A program made the position numbers and the translations under genes. A stretch of DNA of 64,000 nt from Lysobacter sp. Its GTDB lineage: Bacteria > Pseudomonadota > Gammaproteobacteria > Xanthomonadales > Xanthomonadaceae. Numbering within the stretch: position 1 is the first letter of the stretch; each line of letters starts with the position of its first letter. The notes under the pieces were generated by a model. It had not been told where the DNA came from, did no database searches, and saw nothing but the letters and a program-made list of their open reading frames with translations. Positions 9,024 through 20,168 of the stretch are shown in pieces. Location of the stretch: assembly GCA_011526085.1 (NCBI GenBank), contig WYBC01000025.1, forward strand, positions 98,637 through 162,636, written 5' to 3'.

Positions 9024-10200
9024 CCTGCGACTCCTGCGCGTTCGCGGCGTGCAGCGAGAGATCGTCGCGATGGACGATCGTATCGCCGTAGTTGTAGCCG
9101 AGCACGCTTTCGATGTCCTGCGAGCGGCGGCGGGCGATGCGGCGGATGTCGGCGGCGGAATACTGGGTGACGCCGCGCGCGACCGGTGCGGCGTCCGCAT
9201 CGTCGGCGCGGACGATCTCGACCAGATCGCCACGGCGGAATTCGCCGCGCGCATCGGCGACCCCGATCGGCAGCAGCGACGCGCCCTTGCCGGTCAGCGC
9301 CGCGGCGGCGCCGGCATCGATCACGATCGCCGCGCCGGGCTCGACCGGCGCATGGCGCAGCCAGTGTTTGCGCGCGGCGATCCGGCTGCGCCCGGCGACC
9401 AGCCGCGTGCCGGTGAGCCGGTCCTCGCCGAGCGCGTGCGCGACCGCGGCGCGGGTGCCGTTGAACAGCACGGTGTCGATGCCGGCCGCGCCTGCGCGCT
9501 GCGCCGCCAGGATCTTGGTGCGCATGCCGCCGGTACCGACCGCGCTGCCTGCGCCGCCGGCCATGGCGAGGATGTCGTCGCCGGGCGCGATCACCGTCTG
9601 CATCGGCCGCGCATCGACGTGGGCCCGCGGATCGCGGTCGTACAGGCCATCGATGTCGGTGGCGATGAACAGCACGTCGGCATCGATCAGCGCGGCGACG
9701 GTCGCGCCGAGGGTGTCGTTGTCGCCGAGCTTGAGTTCGTCGACCGAGACGGTGTCGTTCTCGTTCACGATCGGCAGCGCACCGCAGCGCAACAGCTCCT
9801 GCAGGGTTGCGCGCGCGTTGAGATAGCGGCGGCGGTTGCGCACGTCGTCGTGGGTCAGCAGCACCTGCGCCACCGGCTGCGCGAACAGGCCCTGCCAGAA
9901 CGCCATCAGCTTCGCCTGTCCCAGCGCCGCCAGCGCCTGGCGCTCGGCCATCGCCGCGCCCGGCCGCGGCGTCGCGTGCAGGACGGCCTGCAGAATCCCG
10001 CGTCCCGCGGCGACCGCGCCGGAGGACACGATCACCACCTCGCGCCCCTGCGCGCGACAGGCGTGCACGAACGCCGCGAGATGCACCGCATGCCGCGGCG
10101 ACAGACCGCCATCGCCGGCGAGCAGACTGCTGCCGATCTTGAGCACCGCGCGCTTCCACGCGGGCATCGTCTGTTCGGCGAACGCGATGCGGGCGGTCAT
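9016..10200 (-). CDS. proB: Glutamate 5-kinase with PUA domain
   Basis: A 394-residue kinase that phosphorylates glutamate, the feedback-inhibited first step of proline synthesis. The amino acid kinase fold shows [12 protein letters not shown] near residue 21, [13 protein letters not shown], and the [23 protein letters not shown] substrate region split as INEND plus GDND. The C-terminal roughly 110 residues are a PUA domain, as in E. coli ProB. The ATG was chosen 7 bp after the argH stop. ProB and ProA usually act as a channelled pair, and the 8-bp overlap of their genes agrees with that. Confidence 0.94.
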   Translation of the reverse strand: MTARIAFAEQTMPAWKRAVLKIGSSLLAGDGGLSPRHAVHLAAFVHACRAQGREVVIVSSGAVAAGRGILQAVLHATPRPGAAMAERQALAALGQAKLMAFWQGLFAQPVAQVLLTHDDVRNRRRYLNARATLQELLRCGALPIVNENDTVSVDELKLGDNDTLGATVAALIDADVLFIATDIDGLYDRDPRAHVDARPMQTVIAPGDDILAMAGGAGSAVGTGGMRTKILAAQRAGAAGIDTVLFNGTRAAVAHALGEDRLTGTRLVAGRSRIAARKHWLRHAPVEPGAAIVIDAGAAAALTGKGASLLPIGVADARGEFRRGDLVEIVRADDADAAPVARGVTQYSAADIRRIARRRSQDIESVLGYNYGDTIVHRDDLSLHAANAQESQDV

Positions 10201-10207
10201 GGCGGTC

Positions 10208-11524
10208 TCAGGTCTCATGCAGTCGCACGGCATGCAGTCGTGCGGCCTGCAGGCGTGCCGCGAGGGCATCCAGACGCAGATCCGACGCCGCACCGGGCGA
10301 CACGCGCGCCTGCAGGCTGGCCTCGGGATCGCCCTGCGCCCAGCGCGCCGGATCGGCGGCCTGTTTGTAGGCCTCGCGGAACGGGAGGCCCTGGCGCGCG
10401 AGATCGACCGCGAGATCGGTCGCGTACATCGATGGATCGAGCGCGGCGCGCATCGCGTCGGCCTTCCATTCGAGGTTGCACAGCAAATCGGGCAACAGTT
10501 CCAGCGCGCCGAGGCCGCGGCCGAAGGCGTGGAAGATCGCGCCCTTGCTGAACTGCAGATCCCGGTGGTACCCCGACGGCAGCGACAGCAGTTGTTCGAT
10601 TTCGGTGCGCGCGGCGGCGGCGCTGGCGTAACTCGCACGCATCAGTTCGACCACGTCGGGATTGCGCTTGTTCGGCATGATCGAACTGCCGGTGGTGTAC
10701 TGCGCCGGCAGCGCGACGAAGCCGAACTCGGCGCTCGTGAACAGGCTCAGGTCCCAGGCGAGGCGGCGCAGATCGAGCAGCGCCGAGCACAGCGCCTCGA
10801 TCGCCGCCATCTCGAACTTGCCGCGCGACAGCTGCGCATAGGCCGCGGACACCTGCAGCCGGTCGAAACCGAGCGCGCGGGTGACGTGATCGCGATCCAG
10901 CGGCAGGTTCACGCCATACCCGGCGGCGCTGCCCAGCGGATTGGCGTCCACCCACGCCAGCGTGTCGCGCGCGCGCTGCGCGTCGTCGATGAAACCTTCG
11001 GCCCAGGCCGCCCACCACATGCCCAGCGACGACACCACCGCGCGCTGCAGGTGGGTGTAGCCCGGCAGCGGCACCGACGCTTCGGCGTTGGCGCGCGCCA
11101 GCGCGACCTCGGCGCTTTCGATGCACAGCGCGTGCAGCCGCGTGAGCCGGTCCTTCAGCCACAGCCGGGTCGCGACCAGGATCTGGTCGTTGCGGCTGCG
11201 CCCGGTGTGGATCCTGCGTCCGGCATCGCCGAGGCGTTCGATCAGCCGCGCCTCGATCGCCGAATGGCCGTCTTCGAAACGTTCGTCGAGGACGAAATCG
11301 CCGTTGCCGAAATCCTCGGCGAGATTCGCCAGCTCGATCTTGATGCCCGCGAACTCGTCGGCGGCGAGGATGCCGATCCGCAGCAGGCCTTCGGCGTGCG
11401 CGAGACTGGCCGCGATGTCGAACGGAAAGAATTCGCGATCGAGGATCACGTCTTCGCCGGCGAGGAAGCGCTGGATGCGCGCATCGACCTTGACGCCGGG
11501 TTTTTGCCAGAGCAGATCGGACAT
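10208..11524 (-). CDS. argH: Argininosuccinate lyase
   Basis: A 438-residue member of the fumarase/aspartase superfamily that splits argininosuccinate into arginine and fumarate, the final step of arginine synthesis. The signature loop [12 protein letters not shown] is intact, as are HTGRSRNDQ and PGYTHLQRA. The gene starts 15 bp after argC on the same strand and is followed at 7 bp by proB, so arginine and proline genes share a transcript. The C-terminus, with an R/L/A-rich tail, is slightly unusual but within normal family length. Confidence 0.95.
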   Translation of the reverse strand: MSDLLWQKPGVKVDARIQRFLAGEDVILDREFFPFDIAASLAHAEGLLRIGILAADEFAGIKIELANLAEDFGNGDFVLDERFEDGHSAIEARLIERLGDAGRRIHTGRSRNDQILVATRLWLKDRLTRLHALCIESAEVALARANAEASVPLPGYTHLQRAVVSSLGMWWAAWAEGFIDDAQRARDTLAWVDANPLGSAAGYGVNLPLDRDHVTRALGFDRLQVSAAYAQLSRGKFEMAAIEALCSALLDLRRLAWDLSLFTSAEFGFVALPAQYTTGSSIMPNKRNPDVVELMRASYASAAAARTEIEQLLSLPSGYHRDLQFSKGAIFHAFGRGLGALELLPDLLCNLEWKADAMRAALDPSMYATDLAVDLARQGLPFREAYKQAADPARWAQGDPEASLQARVSPGAASDLRLDALAARLQAARLHAVRLHET

Positions 11525-11539
11525 GACGGACTCCGTGGG

Positions 11540-12547
11540 TCAGGCGGCGATGGGTCGGGCGTCGAGCGGAATACCGGCGGTTTCCGGCAGACCGAACGCG
11601 AGATTCAGGTTCTGCAGCGCCTGCGTCGCCGCGCCCTTCAGCAGATTGTCCTCCGTCGACACCACGACGAGGCGGCGGCCGTCCTCCGACAGCGCGAAAC
11701 CGCCGATCTCGACGTGATGCCTGCCGGCGATGCGGCTGACCCACGGCGCCTCGTCGAACACCCGTACCAGCGGCTCGGCGGCGTAGGCCTCGCGATAGCG
11801 CGCACGCACGGCGTCGAGCGTGGTCGCTTCGGCCAGATGCAGGTTGGCGGTGATCGTGAGCCCGCGGAAATGCGGCGCGACGTGCGGCATGAACTCGACC
11901 GGATGGCCGAGCTGGCGAGTCACTTCGCGCTCGTGGATGTGCCCGGTGAGCGCGTACGGCATCAGATTGTCGCGCAGCTTCTCCGGATCGTTCTTGTCCG
12001 ACGGCGATGTGCCCGCGCCGGAATAACCGGACACGCCGAAACACTGCACCGGCCCGGCGAGCAGACCGCGCATCGGCGCGACCGCGAGCTGCATCGCGGT
12101 GGCGTAGCAGCCGGGATTGCTGATCCGGCGCTGGCCGGCGTACGCGGTGCGGGTCAATTCGGGCAGGCCGTAATACCAGCCATCGTCGAAGCGATAGTCG
12201 GCGGACAGATCGACGATGACGGGCTGTACGAAACCGGGCTGTGCGGAAGCGTGATCCGCGTTCGCGGCATCGAACGCGGCGACGCAGGCCGCGGCCTTGC
12301 CGTTCGGCAACGCCAGCACCACCGCATCGGCGCCGAGCGCCGGCAGCGTCTCGTTCGCCGGCGACGAATAGCGCAGTTCGCCGCGATAAGTGTCGATGTG
12401 ATCGGCGAGGCGCTGGCCATCGAGCTCGCGCGAGCCGACGTAGGCCAGCGCGAAGCGCGGGTGCGCGGCGATCAGGCGGACGAGTTCCGCGCCGACGTGG
12501 CCGCGGGCGCCGACGATGCCGACGCGGATCGGAGTGGATTCATGCAT
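11540..12547 (-). CDS. argC: N-acetyl-gamma-glutamyl-phosphate reductase
   Basis: A 335-residue NADPH-dependent reductase, the third step of arginine synthesis. The dinucleotide-binding glycine loop is [16 protein letters not shown] at the N-terminus. The active-site cysteine lies in [18 protein letters not shown], and the histidine-bearing block [11 protein letters not shown] follows. The start [13 protein letters not shown] overlaps the end of the upstream GNAT gene by 8 bp. An in-frame extension further upstream lies wholly inside that gene and is not used. Confidence 0.95.
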   Translation of the reverse strand: MHESTPIRVGIVGARGHVGAELVRLIAAHPRFALAYVGSRELDGQRLADHIDTYRGELRYSSPANETLPALGADAVVLALPNGKAAACVAAFDAANADHASAQPGFVQPVIVDLSADYRFDDGWYYGLPELTRTAYAGQRRISNPGCYATAMQLAVAPMRGLLAGPVQCFGVSGYSGAGTSPSDKNDPEKLRDNLMPYALTGHIHEREVTRQLGHPVEFMPHVAPHFRGLTITANLHLAEATTLDAVRARYREAYAAEPLVRVFDEAPWVSRIAGRHHVEIGGFALSEDGRRLVVVSTEDNLLKGAATQALQNLNLAFGLPETAGIPLDARPIAA

Positions 12548-13157
12548 GGTCTGGGATGTCCGGCTTGCTGTCCAGCTTGCGGCGCAGCGCATCGGCGATC
12601 GCCGGCCATTCGTCGCGGAGGATCGAGAACACGTGGGTATCGCGCAGGGTGCCGTCGCGATGGCGCATGTGCGCGCGCAGCACGCCGTCGCGCTTAGCGC
12701 CCAGGCGCAGGATCGCCGCCTGCGAGCGCAGGTTCTCGTGACTGGTTTCGAGCGTCACCGACGCGCACTCCCAACGCTCGAAGGCATGGCCGATCAGCAG
12801 CAGTTTCGCTTCGGTGTTCAGGCCGGTGCGCTGCGCGCGGCGCGCGTACCAGGTATAACCGAGCTTGACCCGCGGCACGCTGCGGTCGATGTCGTAGAAG
12901 CGCGTGCTGCCGACGAGGTCGCCATCGGCATCGAACACCGCGAACGGTAGCGCCGTACCGGCATCGCGCTGCGCCAGCGCGGCATCGATGTAGGCTTCGG
13001 CGTCGCCCGGCTGCGGGCCGGGCACGCTGGTGTAACGCAGCGTCCACAGTTCGCCGTCGGCCGCGGCGCCGCGCAGCGCATCGACCTGCGCGGCCTGCAG
13101 CGGCGCCAGCCGCACGTGGCGGCCGGTCAGCGTCGGCGTGGTCCAGATATCGCGCAT
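12540..13157 (-). CDS. GNAT-family N-acetyltransferase (RimJ/RimL type)
   Basis: A 205-residue protein starting [20 protein letters not shown], a typical N-terminus of the RimJ/RimL-like branch. The core shows [20 protein letters not shown] followed by the acetyl-CoA region [20 protein letters not shown], then [18 protein letters not shown]. It sits between argB/A and argC with only 2 bp before and an 8-bp overlap after. It is clearly part of the arginine transcript, yet it is not a known pathway enzyme. The substrate cannot be read from the sequence; a small molecule or protein N-terminus is possible. Confidence 0.85.
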   Translation of the reverse strand: MRDIWTTPTLTGRHVRLAPLQAAQVDALRGAAADGELWTLRYTSVPGPQPGDAEAYIDAALAQRDAGTALPFAVFDADGDLVGSTRFYDIDRSVPRVKLGYTWYARRAQRTGLNTEAKLLLIGHAFERWECASVTLETSHENLRSQAAILRLGAKRDGVLRAHMRHRDGTLRDTHVFSILRDEWPAIADALRRKLDSKPDIPDHA

Positions 13158-13159
13158 GG

Positions 13160-14527
13160 TCAGTCCATCAGCGTCGCCGGGCGCTGCCGGCAGTGTTCGA
13201 GACAGGCCTTGATCGTCGCCGCACCGTCGCCGTCGAGATCGCCCAGCCCGTACCAGTAACTACGCCAGCGCGCCTGTTTCACGCTGCCGTCGGCCTCGGC
13301 GTCGTAGAACGCGTTGACCGGATTGCCGTGCCGCGAACGCCAGAACAGCCGCGGCTCGGCCTCGCGCATCAGTTGCCACACCGCGCGCCCCAGACCTTCG
13401 CCCTGGGCGTCGTCGAGCACCGCGAACTTGTCGAGGTAAGGCACGCCGCCCTCTTCGGTGAGGATCACCGCGGCGCGGTAGTTCTCGCTGACCCAGGCGC
13501 GATGCAGCGCGGTGCGCTCGAAGTAATCCGCGACCAGCGTGCGGCCGAAGGCGGATTCGATCAGCCCGCGCAGGCGCTCGGTGTCGATCTCGTCCCAGCG
13601 CGCCGCCTGCAGCACGCGCTCGCCGCGGCGCACAAGCGTGCCGGAGCCCTTGTGGGTGAACAGCTCCTTCGCCAGCTCGTCGGGACGCGTGATCGACACC
13701 GACGACGACAGCGGCAGATGATCGAGCAGTTGCTTGATCTGCTCGATCTTCACGCGCATGCCGCCGTTGATCCACGGCTGCGCCATCAGCGCGTCGTACT
13801 CGGTGGACAGGTTGATCGAGTCGATCACCTTGCCGTCGCCGTCGAGCAGGCCGCCGGTGCCGGTGAGGAACACGATCTTGTACGGTTGCAGCACCTGCAC
13901 CAGTTCGTTGGCGGCGAAGTCCGCATTGACGTTGAGGATCTGGCCGCCGACGGTCTCGCCGAGACTGGCGATGACCGGGATCGAGCCGGCCTGCAGGCTG
14001 GCGTGGATCGGCGCGAGATCGACCCGCCGCACTTCGCCGACCAGGCCGTAGGTGTCGCGATCGAGATACTCGGCCTCGAACACGCCGCTGACGATGGAGG
14101 TCGCGCGCGCGTCCTGCGCCTGCAGCGCTTCGACCAGCTTGAGGTTCTGCGCATGGAACACGCGGCGGACGATGGCGAGGGCTTCGGGCGTGGTCACGCG
14201 CAGGCCGTTGACGGTCTGCTTGACGATGCCCGCGGCCGACAGTTCCTCGTCGAGCTGCGGACCGGCACCATGGATCACGATCGGCGTGAGACCCACGTCC
14301 TGCAGGAACGCCAGCGACGAGGTCAGCGCGTCGAGATCGTCGCGCAGCACCGCGCCACCGACCTTGACCACGGCGAAACGCGCGGCGTCGAGCTGCGAGA
14401 ACCGCTTCAGATATTGCGAGATTTCCTTCGCGCCGCTCATGCCGGACAACAGGCGGACGATGGTCTGGCGGGTCTGCGGGTCGTGGACCTTGTGGTCGAG
14501 ACCGGCGTGCTTGAGGATGGGCGTCAT
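13160..14527 (-). CDS. argB: Bifunctional N-acetylglutamate kinase / N-acetylglutamate synthase (ArgB-GNAT fusion)
   Basis: A 455-residue fusion. Residues about 20-300 form an amino acid kinase domain with [30 protein letters not shown] and [12 protein letters not shown]. Residues about 310-455 form a GNAT acetyltransferase domain with [36 protein letters not shown] and [15 protein letters not shown]. This architecture is known from Xanthomonas and from animal mitochondrial NAGS, and it explains why no separate argA is seen here. It supplies acetylglutamyl-phosphate to ArgC. The start overlaps argE by 4 bp (ATGA). Confidence 0.93.
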   Translation of the reverse strand: MTPILKHAGLDHKVHDPQTRQTIVRLLSGMSGAKEISQYLKRFSQLDAARFAVVKVGGAVLRDDLDALTSSLAFLQDVGLTPIVIHGAGPQLDEELSAAGIVKQTVNGLRVTTPEALAIVRRVFHAQNLKLVEALQAQDARATSIVSGVFEAEYLDRDTYGLVGEVRRVDLAPIHASLQAGSIPVIASLGETVGGQILNVNADFAANELVQVLQPYKIVFLTGTGGLLDGDGKVIDSINLSTEYDALMAQPWINGGMRVKIEQIKQLLDHLPLSSSVSITRPDELAKELFTHKGSGTLVRRGERVLQAARWDEIDTERLRGLIESAFGRTLVADYFERTALHRAWVSENYRAAVILTEEGGVPYLDKFAVLDDAQGEGLGRAVWQLMREAEPRLFWRSRHGNPVNAFYDAEADGSVKQARWRSYWYGLGDLDGDGAATIKACLEHCRQRPATLMD

Positions 14528-15624
14528 TGCGGCGGTGTCCCGTCGAGCATGCGGACGATCGACGCGGCGTAGCGTTCGAGCTGGTCGAGCGCGACCCATT
14601 CGTCGGCGGTGTGGGCCTGGGCGATGTCGCCGGGCCCGTAGACGATGGCATCGAGGCCGCCCGCGGAAAACAGCGAGGCCTCGGTCCAGAAATCCACGGC
14701 GTTGCCGATCGGCAGGCCGAGTCCGTCGGCGAGATCGCGCGCGGCCAGACGGCGGTTTTCGGCATCGGCGACATCGCCCGCGGGCAGCGGCGGGCCGCGG
14801 AAAGTCTCCTGGTAACGCTCCAGACTGCCGGCCGCGGCGCAGGTGCCGAAACGCGCATGCAGTTCGTCGATGTCGTGCGACGGCAGCGGCCGGAAACCGA
14901 AGCGCACTTCGGCGCTGGGCGCGATCACGTTGGCCTTGATCCCGCCCTCGACCTTGCCGATGTTGAAGCGCAGGCCGGTGAGCCCGCCGAAACGACGATG
15001 CGATTCGCCCTCGACCAGATCCAGCGCCTTCGCGCCCCAGCGCATCGCGTGATGCAGTGCGTTGCAGTGCATCGCGTTGGCGCCGGAGGCGTGACCGGCA
15101 GCGCCGCGGAACTTCAGCAGCACCGAGCTGATGCCGCGATGCGCGAGCACCGCCTCGCACTGCGTCGGCTCGGCGACGATGGCCTCGCGGAAACCATGAT
15201 CGGACGCGAGGAACGCGGCGATGCAGCGCGCATCGTTGGCTTCCTCGTCGGTGGTGAACAGGAACGCGGCATCGCCGGTGGTGCGCCGAGCGGCGACGAT
15301 CAAGCCCGCGGCGGCGCCCTTGATGTCGCAGGCGCCGAGCCCGATCGCGCGGCCGTCGGCCACGCGCAGGATCAGCGGATCGGCGCTCCAGGCTTCCGAC
15401 GAGGGCACGGTGTCGAGATGCACGTTGAACACGCGCGTGGGCCGGCCACGCACGGCGAGCAGCGAGACCGCGCCGTCGCCGTGATCGGTGACCGTGCAGA
15501 CGAAGCCGGGCAACTGCGCGCGCAGATAATCGAAGATGCCGCCGACCGGCGGGATCGCCCGCGGCGGGTTGCGGGTGTCGAAGGCCACCAGCGCTTCGAG
15601 ATGTTGGAGGATGTCGTTGAGCAT
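14524..15624 (-). CDS. M20-family N-acetylcitrulline/N-acetylornithine deacetylase
   Basis: A 366-residue zinc M20 hydrolase. Metal and catalytic blocks are [40 protein letters not shown] and [16 protein letters not shown]. Members of this branch in Xanthomonas act on N-acetylcitrulline rather than N-acetylornithine, because the carbamoyltransferase there works on the acetylated substrate. The presence of such a carbamoyltransferase in this cluster supports the same assignment here. Substrate preference itself is inferred. It lies 19 bp after argG and overlaps argB/A by 4 bp. Confidence 0.85.
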   Translation of the reverse strand: MLNDILQHLEALVAFDTRNPPRAIPPVGGIFDYLRAQLPGFVCTVTDHGDGAVSLLAVRGRPTRVFNVHLDTVPSSEAWSADPLILRVADGRAIGLGACDIKGAAAGLIVAARRTTGDAAFLFTTDEEANDARCIAAFLASDHGFREAIVAEPTQCEAVLAHRGISSVLLKFRGAAGHASGANAMHCNALHHAMRWGAKALDLVEGESHRRFGGLTGLRFNIGKVEGGIKANVIAPSAEVRFGFRPLPSHDIDELHARFGTCAAAGSLERYQETFRGPPLPAGDVADAENRRLAARDLADGLGLPIGNAVDFWTEASLFSAGGLDAIVYGPGDIAQAHTADEWVALDQLERYAASIVRMLDGTPPQ

Positions 15625-15643
15625 GACGATCAGCGGGCCCGGT

Positions 15644-16846
15644 TCATTTCGACGCGTTCACTTCGGCCCACAGCGTACTGCTCATGCCGAACAGCTTGAT
15701 GAAGCCTTCGGCCTCCTCCACGCCCCAGTCGGCGGACTGCGCATAGGTCGCGCCCTTGGCGTTGAGCAGGTGCGGCGAACGCACGGCGACGGCATCGACG
15801 CGACCGCCGCGGGTTTCCAGGACGACCTCGCCGTTGACCATCGCCTGCGACGACGCGAGGAAGGCTTCGAGATCGGTCTTCAGCGGGTCGTGCCAGAAGC
15901 CCTCGTAGACCAGCTCCACCCACTTGCGCGCCACCTCCGGCTTGAAGCGGTTCTGCTGCTTGGTCAGCACCGCTTCCTCCAGCGCGCGATGCGCGGCGAG
16001 CAGCGCGGTCAGGCCCGGCGCTTCGTACACGATGCGACCCTTCAGGCCGATGGTGGTATCGCCGGTGTACATGCCGCGACCCACGCCGTAGGGCGCGAAC
16101 AGCGCGTTGAGTTTCGCCAGCAGCTGCGCGCCGGGCAGGTCGGTGCCGTCGAGCGCGACCGCCTCGCCGTTCACGAAGCGCAGCGTCGTGCGCAGCGGCG
16201 CCTCCGGCCATTCGCCGCGCGGCGCGCACCAGCCGCGCGCGCCTTCGCCCGGGGCTTCCCACTTGTCGATCTCGCCGCCAGACATCGTCAGTCCGAGCAG
16301 GTTTTCGTTGATGGTGTAGGCCTTCTGCTTGGCACGCACGCCGAAGCCGCGTTCTTCCAGATACGCCTGCTCGTAGGCGCGGGTCTGGGTGTGTTCCTTC
16401 TGGATCTCGCGGATCGGCGCGACGATGCGGTAATCGCCGCTGGCCTTCACCGCCAGATCGAAACGGACCTGATCGTTGCCCATGCCGGTGCAGCCGTGGG
16501 CGATGGCGTTGGTGCCCAGCGCCCGGGCGCGCGCCAGCGAGGCGTCGACGATCAGATAGCGGTCGGAAACCAGCAGCGGATACTGGCCCTGATAGGCCTC
16601 GCCGGCGCGCACGAACGGCTTCACGAAACCGTCCCACAGCGCCGGGCCGCCGTCGATGGTGAGATGGGAAGCGACGCCCAGTTCCCCGGCGCGTGCTTCG
16701 ATGAAGGCGCGCTCTTCGGCATCGACGCCGCCGGTGTCGGCGAAGACGGTATGCACGTTCCAGCCGCACTCCTTCAGATAGGGCACGCAGAAACTGGTAT
16801 CGAGGCCGCCGGAAAAGGCGAGGACGATGTCTTTGGACTGGTTCAT
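15644..16846 (-). CDS. argG: Argininosuccinate synthase
   Basis: A 400-residue ATP-dependent ligase joining citrulline and aspartate. The PP-loop [16 protein letters not shown] lies at residues 6-21. Other landmarks are [28 protein letters not shown] and [13 protein letters not shown]. The gene lies between the carbamoyltransferase, 118 bp upstream across two REP-like hairpins, and the deacetylase, 19 bp downstream. The length is typical. Confidence 0.95.
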   Translation of the reverse strand: MNQSKDIVLAFSGGLDTSFCVPYLKECGWNVHTVFADTGGVDAEERAFIEARAGELGVASHLTIDGGPALWDGFVKPFVRAGEAYQGQYPLLVSDRYLIVDASLARARALGTNAIAHGCTGMGNDQVRFDLAVKASGDYRIVAPIREIQKEHTQTRAYEQAYLEERGFGVRAKQKAYTINENLLGLTMSGGEIDKWEAPGEGARGWCAPRGEWPEAPLRTTLRFVNGEAVALDGTDLPGAQLLAKLNALFAPYGVGRGMYTGDTTIGLKGRIVYEAPGLTALLAAHRALEEAVLTKQQNRFKPEVARKWVELVYEGFWHDPLKTDLEAFLASSQAMVNGEVVLETRGGRVDAVAVRSPHLLNAKGATYAQSADWGVEEAEGFIKLFGMSSTLWAEVNASK

Positions 16847-16868
16847 GGGGTGTTCTCTTGATTGACTC

Positions 16869-16955
16869 CCTCCCCCGCTTGCGGGGGAGGACTGGGTGGG
16901 GGCATCGGGACGGCGTTCGCCGCCCTCCCGACCTTCTCCCGCGCTGCGGGAGAAG
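16869..16955. repeat. Pair of REP-like hairpins between argF' and argG
   Basis: Two perfect 10-bp stems lie 42 bp apart: CCTCCCCCGC-TT-GCGGGGGAGG at 16869-16890, and CTTCTCCCGC-GCT-GCGGGAGAAG at 16933-16955. The stems are related in sequence and occupy most of the gap between two genes of one transcript. They may reduce read-through or stabilise the upstream message. Confidence 0.75.
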
Positions 16956-16964
16956 CAGGAAAAA

Positions 16965-17993
16965 TCACTGGTTGGCCAGCGTGGCCATCACCGCCTTCTG
17001 CACGTGCAGGCGGTTCTCGGCCTCGTTCACGGCGATGCAGTACGGCGCGTCCATCACCGCGTCGGTGGCCTTGATGTTCCGGCGCAGCGGCAGGCAATGC
17101 GAGAACACGCCGTTGTTGGTCAGCGCCATCTTCCGTTCGTCGACGATGAAGTGCCTGTACTGGTCGCGGATGGGTTTTTCGGGCTCCCAGTTGCCGAAAA
17201 ACGGCAGCGCGCCCCAGCTCTTCGCGTAGACCACGTCGGCGCCGGCGTAGGCGCTGTCGATGTCGTGGCTGACCTGCAGCGAACCGCCGTTTTCGGCGAC
17301 GTTCTGCGCCGCCCAGCCCATGTAGCGCTCATCGAGGATGTAATCGGCCGTCGGGCACAGCAGGGTCACGTCCATGCCCATGCGCGTGGCGATGGTCAGC
17401 GCCGAGTTCGCGACCGCGGTGTTCAGCGCCTTCGGGTGGTAAGTCCAGGTCAGCACGTATTTCTTCCCGCGCAGATCGGTGGTGCCGAAATGTTCCTGCA
17501 GCGCCAGCGCGTGCGCCAGCTCCTGGCAGGGATGGGTGATCGTTTCCATGTTGATCACCGGCACGGTCGCGTACTTCGCGAATCCCTTGAGGACCTTGTC
17601 TTCGCGGTCGCTCGCCCAGTCGACGAACTTCGGGAACGCGCGCACGCCGATCAGGTCGACATAGCGGCTCAGCACCTGCGCGACTTCGGCGATGTGCTCT
17701 TCGGTGTCGCCGTCCATGACCGTGCCGAGGTCGAACTCGATCGGCCAGGCGTCCTTCCCCGGGGCCAGCACCACGGCATGGCCGCCGAGCTGGAAAGCGC
17801 CGAGCTCGAAGCTGGTGCGGGTGCGCATCGACGGGTTGAAGAACACCAGGGCGATGGAGCGCCCCTCGAACGGCCGCCCCTTGAGCAGTTCTCCCAGGCG
17901 GTTCTTCTGGTCGAGCTTCATGTGCCTGGCTTGCGCAAGAACGGCATCCAGCTCGGTGCGGCTCCAGTCCTGGGTATTCAGGAAATGCTTCAT
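16965..17993 (-). CDS. argF': N-acetylornithine carbamoyltransferase
   Basis: A 342-residue transcarbamylase. The carbamoyl-phosphate motif is [20 protein letters not shown], and [15 protein letters not shown] and [18 protein letters not shown] lie in the domain interface. The C-terminal [19 protein letters not shown] is the substrate loop; it carries the HCLP motif but differs from the ornithine-specific loop. The overall sequence agrees closely with my memory of the Xanthomonas enzyme, which carbamoylates N-acetylornithine. The cluster lacks a normal argF and contains a matching deacetylase, which agrees. It is the first gene of the arg-pro set and is preceded by a terminator-like hairpin. 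Confidence 0.88.
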   Translation of the reverse strand: MKHFLNTQDWSRTELDAVLAQARHMKLDQKNRLGELLKGRPFEGRSIALVFFNPSMRTRTSFELGAFQLGGHAVVLAPGKDAWPIEFDLGTVMDGDTEEHIAEVAQVLSRYVDLIGVRAFPKFVDWASDREDKVLKGFAKYATVPVINMETITHPCQELAHALALQEHFGTTDLRGKKYVLTWTYHPKALNTAVANSALTIATRMGMDVTLLCPTADYILDERYMGWAAQNVAENGGSLQVSHDIDSAYAGADVVYAKSWGALPFFGNWEPEKPIRDQYRHFIVDERKMALTNNGVFSHCLPLRRNIKATDAVMDAPYCIAVNEAENRLHVQKAVMATLANQ

Positions 17994-18036
17994 GGCGGGT
18001 CTCGTTGGGGAGGTGGGGTCGGAAGGGGATGCGCGG

Positions 18037-18066
18037 AAAAGAAAAGGCCCGGCGGGAGCCGGGCCT
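18037..18066 (-). terminator. Intrinsic terminator in the leader of the arg cluster (attenuator candidate)
   Basis: A perfect 9-bp stem AGGCCCGGC / GCCGGGCCT with a 4-nt loop is followed on the minus strand by TTTTCTTTT. Only 43 nt separate the T-tract from the argF' ATG, too little for a complete promoter plus leader. Transcription must therefore pass through it, which suggests attenuation. Ending the upstream gene (stop at 18250) is the alternative. Confidence 0.7.
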
Positions 18067-18249
18067 GATCTTGGAGTCTGTGTCGTTGCGAAACGACGAC
18101 GGTCCGGATCACCCAGCTGGCGTGTGGGGTTCCGGTCGGCGCGCGCGCGAGGTCATGCCGGAGGCCATCCGGGCACTGGACATCGACAGGGGCTGCGGGG
18201 TCGTCATGAGGTCGGCATGCTCGCATGCGGACCCGGCCGGCGCAAGCGG

Positions 18250-18663
18250 CTAGCGCCTTTCCCCGGGCGGCATATCCGGCGTCACCGTGATCCGCACCCG
18301 CAGGCGTTTGCCGGGGTCCATGGGCAGCCGCGAGCGGTATTTCACGCCCCCGTGGATGTAATCGACGTCATAGGCCACCGGACGCTGGAACTGCCGCTCC
18401 ACCCGCACCGGGCGGCAATCGCGATTGGTCGGAGCGACGCCCGTCGCTTCGGCGGGATGGTCGCAGCGCTGTTCCACCGCCTGGGCCCGCAGGGTCTGGT
18501 AGACCGGCTCCACCCGCAGCACCTGCGCATATTCGGTGCGCACGTTCGGGGTCTGTCCGCTGGCGTTCTGGGCCCGCACCGATGAAATCGTCGTCATGCA
18601 CAGGACCGCCGCGAAGAGCGGCAGGCAGATGGCGCGTCGGCGGAAGGCGTTGGGTGCGGGCAT
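18250..18663 (-). CDS. Exported protein of unknown function with a C-terminal surface-antigen-like domain
   Basis: A 137-residue protein with an N-terminal signal peptide (basic PNAFRRR, hydrophobic AICLPLFAAVLCM, likely cleavage near SVRAQ). The mature part contains EYAQVLRVEPVYQTLR, a pair of cysteines (CDHP and DCRP), and a C-terminal VAYDVDYIHGGVKYRSRLP-DPGKRLRVRI region. That C-terminal pattern resembles the end of glycine-zipper/17-kDa surface-antigen-type proteins of Xanthomonadaceae, but the glycine zipper itself is absent. It is divergent from cysS. Function unknown; probably periplasmic or outer-membrane associated. Confidence 0.65.
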   Translation of the reverse strand: MPAPNAFRRRAICLPLFAAVLCMTTISSVRAQNASGQTPNVRTEYAQVLRVEPVYQTLRAQAVEQRCDHPAEATGVAPTNRDCRPVRVERQFQRPVAYDVDYIHGGVKYRSRLPMDPGKRLRVRITVTPDMPPGERR

Positions 18664-18710
18664 CGGCCGGCCAGTGTAGGTGCCCCCGACGAAAGCTGGC
18701 TGAACCCACG

Positions 18711-18740
18711 CTGTCGTAAGGATGGCGAGACGGCTAGAAT
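18711..18740 (+). promoter_or_regulatory. Possible promoter of cysS
   Basis: A good -10-like TAGAAT (18735-18740) lies 27 bp before the cysS ATG. The -35 region is poor (CTGTCG with an 18-bp spacer). The same TAGAAT box occurs upstream of the tRNA-Pro gene and in the efp/epmB gap. Confidence 0.4.
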
Positions 18741-18767
18741 CGGGTCATTCCCCCATATCGATGAAAC

Positions 18768-20168
18768 ATGGACCTTCATCTCTACAACAGCCTGACCCGC
18801 AAGGTCGAGGCCTTCGAGCCGCTCGACGCCATCGCTGGACCGACGATGTACGTCTGCGGGCCCACCGTCTACAACTATGTGCACATGGGCAACGCGCGCG
18901 GCCCGGTGGTCTTCGGCGTGCTGGCCGCATTGCTGCGCCGCCGCTACGGCAAGCTGCGTTATGCGCGCAACATCACCGACGTCGACGACAAGATCAACGC
19001 CGCAGCCAAGGCGCTGGGCGTGCCGATCTCGACGATCACAGACAAATACGCCGCGGCCTACCGCGAGGACATGGCCGCGCTGGGCGTCTCCGGCGATTTC
19101 GCGCCGGACATCGAGCCGGCCGCGACCGCGCACATCCCGCAGATGATCGCGATGATCCAGCGCCTCATCGACCTGGGCCACGCCTACGCCGCCGAAGGCC
19201 ACGTGCTGTTCGCGGTGGACACGTTCGCGGAGTACGGCAAGCTCTCCGGCCGCGATCCCGACGAAATGCTGGCCGGCGCGCGCGTCGAAGTCGCGCCCTA
19301 CAAGCGCAACCCGGGCGATTTCGTGCTGTGGAAGCCGTCCACCGACGATCTGCCGGGCTGGGAGTCGCCGTGGGGCGTGGGCCGTCCGGGCTGGCACATC
19401 GAATGCTCGGCGATGGCCGAAACCCACCTGGGCGAGACCATCGACATCCATGCCGGCGGCGGCGATCTGCAGTTCCCGCATCACGAGAACGAAGTCGCGC
19501 AGAGCGAATGCAGCCACAAGCACGCCGACGGCAGCCACCGGCTGTTCTCGCGCTGGTGGGTGCACAACGGCATGCTCACGCTCAACGGCGGCAAGATGTC
19601 GAAATCCGAGGGCCGCCTGCGCCTCGTGCGCGAGGAACTGGCCGAGCATCCGCCGGAAGCCCTGCGCTATGCTCTGCTGTCCGCGCATTACCGCCAGCCG
19701 CTGGAGTGGTCGGACGCGCTGATCGACCAGTCCGTGCGCACCCTCGACCGCCTCTACGGCACGCTGCGCGATCTGGCCGACATCGACGCGCTGCCGCGGA
19801 TTCCCGCCAGCGTCGAAGCGGCGCTGCTGGACGACGTCAACACGCCGCAGGCACTGGCCGAACTGTCGCGCATCGCCGGCGAAGCGCGCCGCAGCGACAA
19901 TCACGAAGAACGCGCGCGCCTGAAATCCGAACTGCTCGGCGCGGGCGTCGCATTGGGTCTGCTGCGACAGGCCTCCGCGAGCTGGTTCGCGCGCGGCGTG
20001 TCGGGCGACGACGATGCGCGCATCCAGTCGCTGGTCGACGAGCGCAACGCGGCGAAGCAGGCCAGGGACTTCGGCCGCGCCGACGCCATCCGCAAGCAAC
20101 TCGCGGACGAAGGCATCCTGCTGGAAGACACGCCGCAGGGCGTGCGCTGGGTGAGGAAGCGCGTCTAG
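18768..20168 (+). CDS. cysS: Cysteinyl-tRNA synthetase
   Basis: A 466-residue class I synthetase. The zinc-ligand cysteine is in [19 protein letters not shown], which also holds the HMGN version of the HIGH motif. [15 protein letters not shown] and [18 protein letters not shown] blocks (here [16 protein letters not shown]) give the other zinc ligands and the cysteine pocket. The activation loop is [11 protein letters not shown]-terminal helical anticodon domain ends WVRKRV. It is transcribed alone: a divergent gene lies upstream and hairpins follow the stop codon. Confidence 0.96.
   Translation: MDLHLYNSLTRKVEAFEPLDAIAGPTMYVCGPTVYNYVHMGNARGPVVFGVLAALLRRRYGKLRYARNITDVDDKINAAAKALGVPISTITDKYAAAYREDMAALGVSGDFAPDIEPAATAHIPQMIAMIQRLIDLGHAYAAEGHVLFAVDTFAEYGKLSGRDPDEMLAGARVEVAPYKRNPGDFVLWKPSTDDLPGWESPWGVGRPGWHIECSAMAETHLGETIDIHAGGGDLQFPHHENEVAQSECSHKHADGSHRLFSRWWVHNGMLTLNGGKMSKSEGRLRLVREELAEHPPEALRYALLSAHYRQPLEWSDALIDQSVRTLDRLYGTLRDLADIDALPRIPASVEAALLDDVNTPQALAELSRIAGEARRSDNHEERARLKSELLGAGVALGLLRQASASWFARGVSGDDDARIQSLVDERNAAKQARDFGRADAIRKQLADEGILLEDTPQGVRWVRKRV

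Noticed and set aside
17990..18226. A 78-residue minus-strand frame in the argF' leader containing VIRTVVV
   Set aside because: It overlaps the terminator and the argF' start, lacks a good ribosome site, and its Val/Ile run does not suit an arginine gene. It is kept only as part of the leader discussion.
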